Positions 17,612-25,950 are shown, counted from the first letter of the stretch. The stretch: 64,000 bases of DNA from Paenibacillus polymyxa (GCF_001719045.1 NZ_CP015423.1:5568001-5632000), one strand, 5' to 3'. Numbers and translations: made by a program. Notes: generated from the sequence alone by a model not told the origin.

Positions 17612-18496
17612 TCAGGATATGATTGAATTCAGGAGACCCTGCTTCACCTGATCCGACAGGGGCATAAGTGGCAGACGCAATTGCTCGGCGGCAATAATCT
17701 CTTGTTGGGTAAGCCACCACTTGATCGCGGCCGGGGCTGGCTCTGCAAATACATGCTGGATCATCGGTTCTAGTAGCATAAAACTGTCTCGCGACCCGTT
17801 CATGTCGCCAGCCACAAAACGTTGGTATATATCCACATACTTCTGGATATGGAGATGAGCGGATGCAAGCATACCACCGGTAGCCCCCTGGCATAGCATG
17901 GCATGGAAATAGGCATCCTCTCCACAGAGGACAGGCTTGGTCTCGTACTGGGTCAATTTTAAGAGCAGATCAAGACCGCCCGTGCTGTCCTTGAGCCCAA
18001 TTATGCCATCCAGGTCCAGCACTTTGCGTATTGTATCTATTGTCATGCGACTACCCGTGCGAACCGGAATCTCATATACTAGCACAGGCAGGCCTACACG
18101 AGATACGACACGGAAATGCTCCAATATTCCTTCCTGCGTCGGCCGGTTGTAATACGGAGTGACCACCATGGCTGCATCCGCTCCTAATTCAGCCGCCATT
18201 TCCGTCCGATGCACCGTTGAATAGGTATCATTCGTTCCCGTGCCAATAACGATCGGAATGGTTTTGTTCATGCTCTTCAGAACATCCTGCGTCACATGTA
18301 CCATCAGCTTCACTTCATCCCAGGATACGGTTGGCGACTCTCCTGTCGTACCGTTAACGACCAGACCCTGGATGTCATGGCCTGCAAGATAGGTAACATA
18401 CTTCCGGTACGAATCGATGTCCAGCTTATAGTCACGCGTAAAAGGTGTAATCAGCGGTATGAAAATCCCATGAATATGTTGTTCGTTCATCATCAT
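17612..18496 (-). CDS. Dihydrodipicolinate synthase/N-acetylneuraminate lyase family protein
   Basis: This is a 294-residue class I aldolase barrel. VNGTTGESPT holds the Thr pair. TPYYNRPTQ holds the proton-relay Tyr. IIGLKDSTGG carries the Schiff-base Lys, and RTGSRMT gives the carboxylate-binding Arg. All elements for a pyruvate aldolase are intact. The isolated location, away from lysine genes, and the divergent LysR regulator suggest a catabolic DapA paralogue rather than the housekeeping enzyme. AAGGGA lies about 8 bases upstream of the ATG cluster. Confidence 0.88.
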   Translation of the reverse strand: MMMNEQHIHGIFIPLITPFTRDYKLDIDSYRKYVTYLAGHDIQGLVVNGTTGESPTVSWDEVKLMVHVTQDVLKSMNKTIPIVIGTGTNDTYSTVHRTEMAAELGADAAMVVTPYYNRPTQEGILEHFRVVSRVGLPVLVYEIPVRTGSRMTIDTIRKVLDLDGIIGLKDSTGGLDLLLKLTQYETKPVLCGEDAYFHAMLCQGATGGMLASAHLHIQKYVDIYQRFVAGDMNGSRDSFMLLEPMIQHVFAEPAPAAIKWWLTQQEIIAAEQLRLPLMPLSDQVKQGLLNSIIS

Positions 18497-18604
18497 CAGT
18501 TATCCCTTCCCGTTGAATTAAATCTAATGTAACATAGGAAACAGCATCAGAGTTATCTATAATAAACGATGATTCTAATCAAAATTTTCGATGGGGTGGC
18601 CAGA

Positions 18605-19477
18605 TTGGATTTCATTTATCTTCAAACATTTCGGGAAGTTGCCATTCGTGAAAGCTTTACAAGAGCAGCAGAAGTGCTCGGTTACGCACAATCCAGCGTC
18701 ACGACCCAGATTCAAAAGCTGGAGAAAACATATCAAGTTAAATTGTTCGAGCGCTACAATAACAATAAGATTCGTCTTACCTCCGCCGGAGAAGAGCTGT
18801 TCAAGCTTGCTGGACAAATGCTGGAGCTTTTCGAGCAATCGAAAGAAAAATTGGCCAAGCAGGGCGGAGGCTCCATGACGATCGGTACTATGGATTCCAT
18901 CGCTTCGTATTTTCTGCCGCCGTATATGCAGGCGACTCGCAAAGAATACCCAGATCTGAACATACGATTGCATACGGATCGCGAAGAGATGATTTTGCAC
19001 CAGGTGAGGGAAGGGGAGGCCGATGTTGGGTTGATCCTCGCGGACGATTCAAGCAATCCTGCGTTGCAGTGGATTACCATTCGAGAAGAACCGCTTGTGC
19101 TGATTGTCCATCCGAACCATCCGCTTATCGCTAAAGAGCGAATCGACCTGAATGATCTGGTTGATGCGGAGTGGATCATGCCCGAGCATACGTGCAACTA
19201 CAGACAACTGCTGGAGAGAGTGCTTCGAGCAAATGGAATCACCTATCGCGTGAGTCTGGAGCTGGGTAATCCGGAAGCGATCAAACGGAGCATCAAGACT
19301 GGAGAGGGTATATCCATTCTACCTCTAATGGCTGCGCTGGAAGAGATTGAACGGGAAGAGTTAAAGGTGTTACCCTTTGAGCATGCCGAGCTCAAGCTGG
19401 AAATTCAGCTTGTTCTTCATCCCAAAAAGTGGGTGTCCAACGCATTGAGCTTTTTTATGGAGAGCATGAGAATATAG
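18605..19477 (+). CDS. LysR-family transcriptional regulator
   Basis: About 290 residues. MDFIYLQTFREVAIRESFTR, AAEVLGYAQSSVTTQIQKLE and KLFERYNNNKIRLT form the winged helix-turn-helix; the sensor domain begins near residue 90 (SMTIGTMDSIASYFLP). An ATG at 18569 would add 12 residues, but GGGGTGG is 5 bases before the TTG at 18605, which gives the canonical LTTR N-terminus. It is divergent from the DapA-family gene across 108 bases and so probably regulates it. Confidence 0.88.
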   Translation: MDFIYLQTFREVAIRESFTRAAEVLGYAQSSVTTQIQKLEKTYQVKLFERYNNNKIRLTSAGEELFKLAGQMLELFEQSKEKLAKQGGGSMTIGTMDSIASYFLPPYMQATRKEYPDLNIRLHTDREEMILHQVREGEADVGLILADDSSNPALQWITIREEPLVLIVHPNHPLIAKERIDLNDLVDAEWIMPEHTCNYRQLLERVLRANGITYRVSLELGNPEAIKRSIKTGEGISILPLMAALEEIEREELKVLPFEHAELKLEIQLVLHPKKWVSNALSFFMESMRI

Positions 19478-19510
19478 ATTTTCCTCCACATCAAAATTAA
19501 TATACAATAC

Positions 19511-19541
19511 GAGCGCTTCCTAGTAGATACCAGAAGCGCTC
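19511..19541. terminator. Inverted repeat after LysR
   Basis: GAGCGCTTC and GAAGCGCTC form a perfect 9-bp stem with a 13-base loop, 33 bases after the LysR stop. No U-run follows, so it is weak. The following 290 bases contain only a candidate promoter (TTGACA at 19656, TAAATT 16 bases later) for the split SDR gene. Confidence 0.45.
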
Positions 19542-19832
19542 AAAGTTTAACGTGCCGAAAGATGAGAACTTAGAAAGCAAAGATGAACCAAAGTTTATTC
19601 AAATCATCGACGTATTTTTTCTGAAAAATAAGCAATCAATATTTGTATTCAAAACTTGACAGCAAGTCATTTTTCACTAAATTAAATGCATGCGCATGTT
19701 TTTTTATTTGGTAATGTGCTAAACCATTCGGTTACTTAATGTTTAATTAGAACAAGATGATCGACCTTACTGCCAAGAATGGTGATTTAAGTTAATGGGA
19801 AAGGAAAAAATATAATAATGAGGAGTGATTAG

Positions 19833-19958
19833 GTGAAGGTTTTGGTGGTAGGTTCAAATGGACAAATTGGACAACATCTTATCCATTTTTTGAAAGAAAA
19901 CAAAGAACACACAGTCCGTGCGATGGTTAGGAAACAAGAACAAGCTAATGCTTATCAT
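19833..19958 (+). pseudogene. NAD(P)-binding atypical SDR (YhfK-like), 5' fragment
   Basis: A GTG start after GAGGAG opens MKVLVVGSNGQIGQHLIHFL, then TVRAMVRKQEQANAYHNG. This is the Rossmann GxxGxxG and the basic NADP-contact strand of YhfK/YwnB-type NAD-dependent epimerases. Similarity stops at about 19958. The matching C-terminal part of the same family lies at 27862-28089, so the gene was split by the intervening segment and lost its middle. The truncated frame would run to 20024 with unrelated residues. Confidence 0.75.
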
Positions 19959-19966
19959 AATGGTTC

Positions 19967-20477
19967 CATATTCCTGATGTTTTGGTTTTTAGGCAAGGGC
20001 ATATTCCATTACTTTATCAAATAAAACTGGAGCCCAAAGAAGAACGAAACAATGATCGAACAGAATTGGGTAATAAATATTGTAGAACATACGCATCAAA
20101 AAAGGATTGGGAATATCAAGTAGTTTTCCCAAAAACACCTCCGATATCTCTGTCCCGTAACCTTAAGTTTTTGAAAGGTTTTTTAAAAGAGAGAAAGTAC
20201 TATTCACAATGGTATAACCCTGTTATCTATCGACTTCAGTGTATTTGGGTCTTGTCCAGTTGACCATCTTGCCTCCACATTCGTAAACAATACAGATCCC
20301 CTCTTAATTAAACCATTGATTTATCACCTCATCGCAAAAGGAACATTAATCACCAATCTCAACGAGCTTATTTCATCCCGTAGCATAATATCACTAAACA
20401 CACAGGTGAACCCCCAAGTAGAAAAAATAGATGGAGGAATGTTGTATGCATTTAACCAAATCAGGATATATGCTTAG
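19967..20477 (+). pseudogene. TnsA-like transposon endonuclease remnant
   Basis: From 19967 the frame reads HIPDVLVFRQGHIPLLYQIK. The PD followed about 13 residues later by Q-I-K matches the catalytic D114...Q130-x-K132 of Tn7 TnsA. ELGNKYCRTYASKKDWEYQVV and LSRNLKFLKGF follow, as in the TnsA nuclease domain. After a frameshift near 20240, LLIKPLIYHLIAKGTLITNL and NELISSRSIIS resemble the TnsA C-terminal winged helix. The N-terminus (with the first catalytic Glu) is missing at the junction with the SDR fragment. Recognition is by motif; no alignment was run. Confidence 0.5.
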
Positions 20478-20657
20478 TGTTGTCTTTATGGGAAAAAGTT
20501 CAAGGTGGTTACCATAAATCCCCCTCATGTGTGGCTAAGGAGGCCTGATGGTGAGGATCTAGAGATATTTTTTACTGATTTAGTGAATCACCCGACTTTT
20601 GTACTGGAAGCCTCGATGAAACTTGAGAAGCCAACAAGAGAAGAAGTCATACGATAA
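20478..20657 (+). pseudogene. TnsB-like transposase N-terminal remnant
   Basis: Immediately after the TnsA-like stop, a frame reads YGKKFKVVTINPPHVWLRRP then DGEDLEIFFTDLVNHPTFVL, ending EVIR-stop. An N-terminal beta-rich element of this form (vvxInpPxVwLrdxDGexxxvxFtDLv) precedes the DDE core in TnsB-type transposases. The tnsA-then-tnsB order supports it. Around 20730-20785, SRRKSAADDKKTE followed by an AAGGAG-ATG suggests the C-terminus of the same gene and the start of a tnsC, with the middle deleted. Confidence 0.4.
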
Positions 20658-20850
20658 AAGTGCTGTACAAATCTCTTCAACTGCAATTTTGGAATACATA
20701 AGATGAAAACCTGCTTGTTCTCCATGGATTCTCAGGCTACGAAGCCTACAGGAAGTAGACGAAAGAGCGCTGCTGATGATAAGAAGACCGAATAAGGAGA
20801 GCGTGCCATGGAAGTCCGATCCGGACAATTCGCATAGCAGCCATTGGCAG

Positions 20851-20960
20851 AAAAAAAAGGGTTGTCCCATAAGTCATAAAAATGACTAGGGACGTCCTGT
20901 TCTCCAATTGTAAAACAATAAGAAACCGTTCCTGGGTAAAATGGAGGTACCACCCGACCA
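20851..20960 (-). promoter_or_regulatory. T-box-like leader remnant or paired IS end
   Basis: On the minus strand, GGGTGGTACC (20955-20946), the core of the T-box antiterminator, is followed about 50 bases later by a hairpin (GTCCC-TAGTCAT / ATGACT-TAT-GGGAC, 20893-20864) and, five bases after it, eight T residues (20858-20851). This is the arrangement of a T-box attenuator. The bases after the core (TCC instead of GCG) deviate, and no gene follows. Alternatively GGTTGTCCCATAAGTCAT is an insertion-sequence end. Confidence 0.35.
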
Positions 20961-21073
20961 TTTGAAAGGATATGGTTTCTTTGTACATTCAATATACCAT
21001 TATGAGATAAAAAGAGGAGTTGCGCAGGACTATCCCTCATCCATGTTATGTGGCTTTGTGGCCAGCCCCTCAA

Positions 21074-21685
21074 TTAATGTCTATTAGCTCTTAAACCTTC
21101 AATAAATATGCGGTGTAATCCATCAAGAACTCGTTGGCTTGTAAAGCCTTCATCTTGGAGATGGTAATCGATATTGTGAAGCACGGCCAGCAGGGCTTCA
21201 ATAGTATATGAAATGTCCACCCCGGATACGTCTCCCTGTTCAACGGCCTCATTTAGCAGATTTCTGCTTATATTGCGCATCCATTGACATAACGGAGATT
21301 GTAACGGACGATGCCCGGTTGAGGCCCGGCTGACCTCACAGAGCCAAGGAACTTTCGCTTCTAAAAAAGATACATATCTTACGATTACATGGTAAAGCCG
21401 GTCCAAGGCAGCGGTTTCTGGGGACTGATCAAGAAATGCTTGAACTTCATCAAACAAAGGTTGGTATTCTTCATACGCGATCTCCTGACATATGTCGCCC
21501 TTATCCGAGTAGCGGCGGTATAGGCTTGCTTGTCCTACTCCAGCAGTCTTCGCAATCTGATGCATATTGACATTGTCAACACCGTTTTTGATGAAAAGTT
21601 CTCTAGCCGCCGCCAAAATTCGTCTTCGGTTTAACTCCTCTCTGGGAATTTTCAGAGAGACAGATTGCGATTCTGAATTCATCAT
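21074..21685 (-). CDS. TetR-family repressor of the hydrolase cassette
   Basis: About 203 residues. The N-terminal helix-turn-helix is RRRILAAARELFIKNGVDNV, then IAKTAGVGQASLYRRYSDKG. The C-terminal alpha-helical ligand domain is about 140 residues. AGGGAG is 6 bases before the ATG at 21685, while the ATG at 21691 touches it. The gene is the last of a co-oriented block (lactonase, MFS, amidase, GatC-like). CGGACA/TGTCCG palindromes occur in front of both this gene and the block's first gene, so it very probably autoregulates and represses the cassette. Confidence 0.9.
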   Translation of the reverse strand: MMNSESQSVSLKIPREELNRRRILAAARELFIKNGVDNVNMHQIAKTAGVGQASLYRRYSDKGDICQEIAYEEYQPLFDEVQAFLDQSPETAALDRLYHVIVRYVSFLEAKVPWLCEVSRASTGHRPLQSPLCQWMRNISRNLLNEAVEQGDVSGVDISYTIEALLAVLHNIDYHLQDEGFTSQRVLDGLHRIFIEGLRANRH

Positions 21686-21722
21686 AAACATCTCCCTTCA
21701 TCATTAATTTAACTGTTATTTA

Positions 21723-21757
21723 ACACGAAAAACGGACAATATGTCCGTTTTTCGTGT
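21723..21757. promoter_or_regulatory. TetR operator, 35-bp palindrome
   Basis: A perfect palindrome with 16-base arms around ATA, containing CGGACAATATGTCCG at its core. It lies 38 bases upstream of the tetR start. It could also act as a transcription terminator for the genes upstream, since the arms contain A5/T5. Confidence 0.8.
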
Positions 21758-21759
21758 AT

Positions 21760-21774
21760 AGGACATGTTGTCCG
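21760..21774. promoter_or_regulatory. Second TetR operator upstream of tetR
   Basis: AGGACATGTTGTCCG matches the same operator with one outer mismatch; its centre is 27 bp from the first site. A TATAAT lies just beyond on the minus strand (21783-21788), so both sites are immediately downstream of the -10 element. Confidence 0.65.
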
Positions 21775-21843
21775 TCTTCATATTATAATACATTTCGTGA
21801 AAAATTAAAAATACATTCATTTGGGTGACCGATGAGCTTTTTT

Positions 21844-22035
21844 TTATTTCTTGGTATAGTGCTTTTTGTAAATTGGAGGCAAATGCGGTTCAATGCCCGA
21901 TAGGTCCAGTTCCTTTAAACTTGCGATCGTATGAATAAACTGCTCGTATGCTTTTTTCTTGTCGCTCGTCGTATCTGTTCCGGTTTCGGTTGATGCTTTC
22001 CTGCTAACTTCAGAGTTAAGTTGCTTTTGATCCAT
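21844..22035 (-). CDS. GatC/AtzG-like small amidase partner
   Basis: This 63-residue protein has a polar N-terminus (KQLNSEVSRKASTETGTDTT) and a helical segment YEQFIHTIASLKELDLSGIE, then PHLPPIYKKH. The LxxLDLSGIEP...PP pattern resembles the C-terminal half of GatC, and of the small AtzG-type proteins that clamp amidase-signature subunits such as AtzE. GGAGGG is 6 bases before the ATG. It lies 29 bases downstream of the amidase, in the same operon, so a partner role is plausible. Similarity is short; moderate confidence. Confidence 0.6.
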   Translation of the reverse strand: MDQKQLNSEVSRKASTETGTDTTSDKKKAYEQFIHTIASLKELDLSGIEPHLPPIYKKHYTKK

Positions 22036-22064
22036 AGATTACCCTCCATCAAATATAGTCAGGC

Positions 22065-23453
22065 TTACAAATCCGGATGTCTCTTGTGCCAGTCTGTATT
22101 CATTTCATAAGTATTGCCGATACCTAGTACTGTCGCTTCTTCGAAGGGGCGGCCAATCAATTGCATATTAATCGGCAGACCGGAAGGTGAGAAGCCGCAA
22201 GGCATGCTCAGGCTAGGCAAGCCAGTCAAATTGGTCGGAACCGTAAATGAGTTCAATCTGAATACACTAGCATCATCATCTGCACGCGGCGCAGTGATCG
22301 GTGTTGCCGGCGTCAACAAGATGTCGATTCCGGACAATGCATTCAAAAAATCATTGACAATTAGTTGCCGGGCCCGCTGAGACTGAAGGTAAATGGAAGC
22401 CGGAATATCTCTACTGCTTTCAAGAAACATTCGGACGTCCGGTCCATACTGTTCCAATTCTGTCTCAAGCCACTTCTCGTGGTACGAGTACATTTCCGTC
22501 ATCATAATGGCCATCGTCGCACTTCTAACATGTTTGATCAGGGGCAGGCTAACTTCGATGATTTCTGCTCCCAGTTCTCGGAATTTATTGATAGCGGCCT
22601 TCATCGCAGCTTCCACTTCCGGCATCAAATCCTCGTAATAGTAGCTTGTCGGCAATCCGATACGCACACCCCTGAGACCATTCGGATACATCTTGATACC
22701 TGGCGCAGGCAGATCGACAGTCGATTCATCCTTTGGATCGAAGCCAGACATCACATCCAAGCACAGGGACGCATCCATGACACAGCGGGTCAACGGACCC
22801 GAGTGGTCCAATGACCAGGCCATTGGAATGATACCATACCGACTGACCCGACCGTACGTCGGCTTCATCCCTACGACACCGCACAAAGCAGCGGGTATGC
22901 GGATCGAACCTCCGGTATCCGAGCCTGTGCCCAGATAAGTAAGTCCAGCCGCTAAAGCAGAAGCCGAGCCGCCGCTTGAACCTCCCGTTACAAGTTCAGT
23001 GTTCCACGGATTGAGGCAAGGACCGAAGTGCGGGCTAGTTGTTGTCAATCCCGCAGCGAACTCGTGAGTCTGTACTTTGCCTAGCAGAACTGTTCCAGCC
23101 TCATGTAGCTTAGCTGCAACCGTCGAATCGTAATCGGGGACGAAGCTGTTCAATATTTTTGAACCGGCAGTTGTTCGGATCCCTTTAGTGTAATATAGAT
23201 CCTTATGAACGATGGGAATCCCGTGAAGGGGTCCTTTGTACCGACCATGCATAATATCGCGTTCCGATTGCTTCGCTTGTTCAATCGCCAGTTCGGACGT
23301 TTGGGTAACGAAAACGTTCAGTTTCGGATTCAAACGTTCGATGCGGTGAAGCGCATGTTCTGTAATCTCTACCGGGGATATTTCCCTTGTTCGGATCCCC
23401 TCGGCCAGCTCATGAATAGCAGCAAAGGACAGTTGGAAATTTAATTTACTCAT
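22065..23453 (-). CDS. Amidase-signature hydrolase (GatA/AtzE-like)
   Basis: This 462-residue protein carries a complete Ser-cisSer-Lys triad. GIPIVHKDLYYTKGI holds the Lys. LVTGGSSGGSASALAAG is the amidase signature with the cis-Ser. TGSDTGGSIRIPAALCGVVG holds the nucleophile. The rest follows GatA-type enzymes to RPFEEATVL near the end. GGAGG precedes the ATG. The promoter-proximal hydrolase and the MFS pump lie upstream in the same operon, and a GatC-like protein lies downstream. It probably cleaves an amide in a small imported or exported compound. A CGGACATGT half-operator lies at 23474 between the MFS gene and this one. Confidence 0.92.
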   Translation of the reverse strand: MSKLNFQLSFAAIHELAEGIRTREISPVEITEHALHRIERLNPKLNVFVTQTSELAIEQAKQSERDIMHGRYKGPLHGIPIVHKDLYYTKGIRTTAGSKILNSFVPDYDSTVAAKLHEAGTVLLGKVQTHEFAAGLTTTSPHFGPCLNPWNTELVTGGSSGGSASALAAGLTYLGTGSDTGGSIRIPAALCGVVGMKPTYGRVSRYGIIPMAWSLDHSGPLTRCVMDASLCLDVMSGFDPKDESTVDLPAPGIKMYPNGLRGVRIGLPTSYYYEDLMPEVEAAMKAAINKFRELGAEIIEVSLPLIKHVRSATMAIMMTEMYSYHEKWLETELEQYGPDVRMFLESSRDIPASIYLQSQRARQLIVNDFLNALSGIDILLTPATPITAPRADDDASVFRLNSFTVPTNLTGLPSLSMPCGFSPSGLPINMQLIGRPFEEATVLGIGNTYEMNTDWHKRHPDL

Positions 23454-23498
23454 CTATTCATCCTCCGTCTCTTTCGGACATGTCGTAAGTCTACCAAA

Positions 23499-24821
23499 CT
23501 AATTACCATAGCTTCCGCTACGATTTGCTTTTCTTGCGAATAAGTATGTCAGGATTGCCAACAGGGAAATGGTAAAATAAACAACAGAAAAAGGCATCTT
23601 TAGATCAATCAGTCGGCCGACCAGCGCAGGGCCGAATGCTCCGCCTAGGAGATAGGCCAGTGTGAAAATACCCATCCCTACACCCAGCTCAGCCGAACGG
23701 AGTGTCGTCGAAACTAAATTGCTGCTAGAGGTGAGGACACCGTTGAATCCAATCATAAGGATAATGATCAATAAAGCGTCGATCCATGGCGGCAAATGTA
23801 CGGATACCCCCAGTAGTATAAATCCGCTGATGACGAGACTTTGCGATATGACAAGCACGCGGGAGCTTCCGAAACGATCTGTCCAACCTCCGATCCGGGA
23901 TCCGAGCAAGGCTGCACAGGCGGCACCGGGAAGCATCAGCAGACCGATTTTACTAGTTGGTAAATGAAAGGAATTCTTCATCATGACAGGAAGAGTAAAG
24001 GTTAACCCCGTGTTGCATACGAAGGTAAGGAATCCAATCCCTAGAATTCGTCGGTAAGGAGCATTTTTCATGAAAGATGCATCGATAAATGGATGTTCTT
24101 TTTTCTGAATATGAGTACCGAACCATAGAAGAACTGCTGCTCCTGCAATGAGCATAAACCAATAGTTCGTAACCCCTAGCAATACCAACGCCAGTCCCGC
24201 GGAGAACAAAACAGCTCCGAGAAAATCGAATGAACCGCGGTCGTGTTTCTTGTCAGGAACATACTTGAATATCAAAGGGATAACAAATAGGCTCAGACTG
24301 GACACGATGAACAAAGCACGCCAGCCAAAGTATTGCTCCACGAAACCGCCGAACACAGGCCCGAAGCCGGAAGCAAAGGCAATTGTGGCGGATAAGGTTC
24401 CCAGCACCCGTCCCTTGACTGTAGGCTTAAAATACAGGGTTACTGCCGCATAAGACAGGGGAGAGATGGATGAGGCCCCTGCTGCCTGCAGCAGTCTTCC
24501 AATGATGACTTGCAAGTATGAAGCTGCAAAAAAGCCGATCATAGAGCCGAAAGCTAAAAGGATTAAACCAATGACATACAGCTGGCGAAAGGAAAAGGAC
24601 TCCGTTAACTTGCCGTAAGTACCGGCGCCGATAGCCATCAAAATGCTGTAACCGACCATAACCCAGCTCACCTGCGAGGAGGTCAGGGCAAAGTCAGCGG
24701 AAATCGAAGGTATAGACAAATTAAACATGGTCATATTGATGTTTCCGAAAATAATGAGCAAGCAAAGTGTCCCCATTAATTTCCGCTCATTGCCGGATAA
24801 AGCCATTGATTGAGTATCCAT
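23499..24821 (-). CDS. MFS transporter of the TetR-controlled cassette
   Basis: About 440 residues with 12-14 predicted helices. FGNINMTMFNLSIPSISADF is helix 1. GAGTYGKLTESFSFRQLYVI is the motif A region (degenerate). GFGPVFGGFVEQYFGWRALF is motif C, typical of drug:H+ antiporters. The ATG at 24836 overlaps the lactonase stop, but GGAGGG 9 bases before the ATG at 24821 makes that the likely start. Its place between the lactonase and amidase suggests it moves their substrate or product. Confidence 0.88.
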   Translation of the reverse strand: MDTQSMALSGNERKLMGTLCLLIIFGNINMTMFNLSIPSISADFALTSSQVSWVMVGYSILMAIGAGTYGKLTESFSFRQLYVIGLILLAFGSMIGFFAASYLQVIIGRLLQAAGASSISPLSYAAVTLYFKPTVKGRVLGTLSATIAFASGFGPVFGGFVEQYFGWRALFIVSSLSLFVIPLIFKYVPDKKHDRGSFDFLGAVLFSAGLALVLLGVTNYWFMLIAGAAVLLWFGTHIQKKEHPFIDASFMKNAPYRRILGIGFLTFVCNTGLTFTLPVMMKNSFHLPTSKIGLLMLPGAACAALLGSRIGGWTDRFGSSRVLVISQSLVISGFILLGVSVHLPPWIDALLIIILMIGFNGVLTSSSNLVSTTLRSAELGVGMGIFTLAYLLGGAFGPALVGRLIDLKMPFSVVYFTISLLAILTYLFARKANRSGSYGN

Positions 24822-24835
24822 AGCCTGTCCCTCCA

Positions 24836-25594
24836 TTACAGGAAGTCAGGAAAGGTGCGGCATTTTTGCGCCTGATCTCTATCGTGTCCCAAGAAAACAT
24901 AGGACGGCCGAACATCCTGAATTAACTCCTGCATGCGAGTAATCGATTTGGCAGCCATCTCTTGATCGAATGTCAAGAACGGTACGCTATTCTCGAAGTT
25001 CTCCCGAGTATAAGCAACATCAATTGTCAGTAGCACTGGACCCGACTTTTCCGTTGTGACAAGGACTGATTGATGGCCAGGGGAATGACCCGGAGTGAAT
25101 AAAGTTTGAACCCCCGGAATCAATTCATGGTCACCCTCAATGATTTGATATTGTAAATCGGGCAGCCTGCACTCTAATGGAGAGTAATCCTCATTGTTTA
25201 TGGCCGCATCATACTCTGCCCTTTGAATAAGGATCGGCGTATTGCGGAAATGCCCGTTTCCCCCAGAATGATCCAAGTGTAAATGGGAGCTAATGACCAT
25301 TTGAATATCGTCAGGTCGATAACCTACACGCTTTAACACATTTACGATCGAGTCGCCGTCAGACATGTTGGGGACGACGCGCCCTTCACGTCTAGTCCCC
25401 TTGTAGTAATCGGGATTGTTGATAAAAGCGTCGGGCATTCCCGTATCGATGAGTATCGGCCCGCTGGTCGTTTCCAATAGAAAAGACCACACAGGCATTC
25501 CGACTAATTTCCCGGGGGCAAGGGTTCGATTAACTGCCGATTGATCTAGGAAACATTCACCTACAGGTAAAAAATACAACTTTTTTATATTCAT
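24836..25594 (-). CDS. Metallo-beta-lactamase-fold lactonase (AHL-lactonase type)
   Basis: About 252 residues. The di-metal motif is SSHLHLDHSGG (HxHxDH), followed by PGHSPGHQSVL, LLTIDVAYT (metal-bridging Asp and the lactonase Tyr) and VFLGHDRDQ. This set matches the AiiA/AhlD group of N-acyl-homoserine lactonases rather than beta-lactamases. AAGGGTG lies about 9 bases before the ATG at 25594. It is the first gene after a perfect promoter with TetR operators. Quorum quenching or opening of another lactone is likely; the substrate is not proven by sequence. Confidence 0.85.
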   Translation of the reverse strand: MNIKKLYFLPVGECFLDQSAVNRTLAPGKLVGMPVWSFLLETTSGPILIDTGMPDAFINNPDYYKGTRREGRVVPNMSDGDSIVNVLKRVGYRPDDIQMVISSHLHLDHSGGNGHFRNTPILIQRAEYDAAINNEDYSPLECRLPDLQYQIIEGDHELIPGVQTLFTPGHSPGHQSVLVTTEKSGPVLLTIDVAYTRENFENSVPFLTFDQEMAAKSITRMQELIQDVRPSYVFLGHDRDQAQKCRTFPDFL

Positions 25595-25622
25595 CCCAGT
25601 TTCACCCTTCATATTATAAATT

Positions 25623-25676
25623 CGGACAGTTTGTCCGTTTTGTTTTGATTATATCGGACAAATTGTCCGATGTCAA
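25623..25676 (-). promoter_or_regulatory. Perfect sigma-A promoter with two TetR operators
   Basis: On the minus strand TTGACA (25676-25671) and TATAAT (25653-25648) are exactly 17 bases apart. The spacer is filled by CGGACAATTTGTCCG plus one base on each side. A second palindrome, CGGACAAACTGTCCG, lies just downstream of the -10 element (25637-25623). Repressor binding would block both polymerase entry and escape, giving tight control of the lactonase-MFS-amidase operon. Confidence 0.88.
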
Positions 25677-25862
25677 TTTGTCATCGGCGGTTGGGCTTCG
25701 GCAAAAGCCTTACACCTGCAACAATACGCCAAGCTAAAGAATGTCGCCTAGGTGGAGTGCAAAGAAACAACGGGGCTGCGTTAAAGCCGCAGTGTACAAA
25801 AACCAAGGGGATCGCGATATCAAAGTGAGCAAGAGTATTTGCGGCTAAAGAGCCACGCAAGA

Positions 25863-25912
25863 CAAAAGCCAAGGAGCTAAGCGAAAACAGACCGCTTAGT
25901 CCTTGGCTTTTT
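25863..25912 (+). terminator. Strong stem-loop terminator
   Basis: AAAAGCCAAGGA...CTAAGCG pairs with CGCTTAG...TCCTTGGCTTTTT around an about 9-base loop. No gene is evident on either side (25680-25950), so it is a relic of a lost transcription unit. Confidence 0.7.
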
Positions 25913-25950
25913 ACGATTATCATTCTATTTTTCTGGTGAGGGCGTTCAAA

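Noticed and set aside
20863-20893. Complete insertion sequence or MITE
   Set aside because: Only one short hairpin is present, with no transposase or second end within reach; kept as part of an ambiguous T-box/IS entry.
24836-25594. Beta-lactamase (antibiotic resistance) call
   Set aside because: HLHLDHSGG, the DVAYT segment and length point to the lactonase branch of the fold; no beta-lactamase-specific residues are seen.
25681-25923. 80-codon minus-strand gene
   Set aside because: It runs through a terminator stem, has no ribosome site and no recognisable motif.
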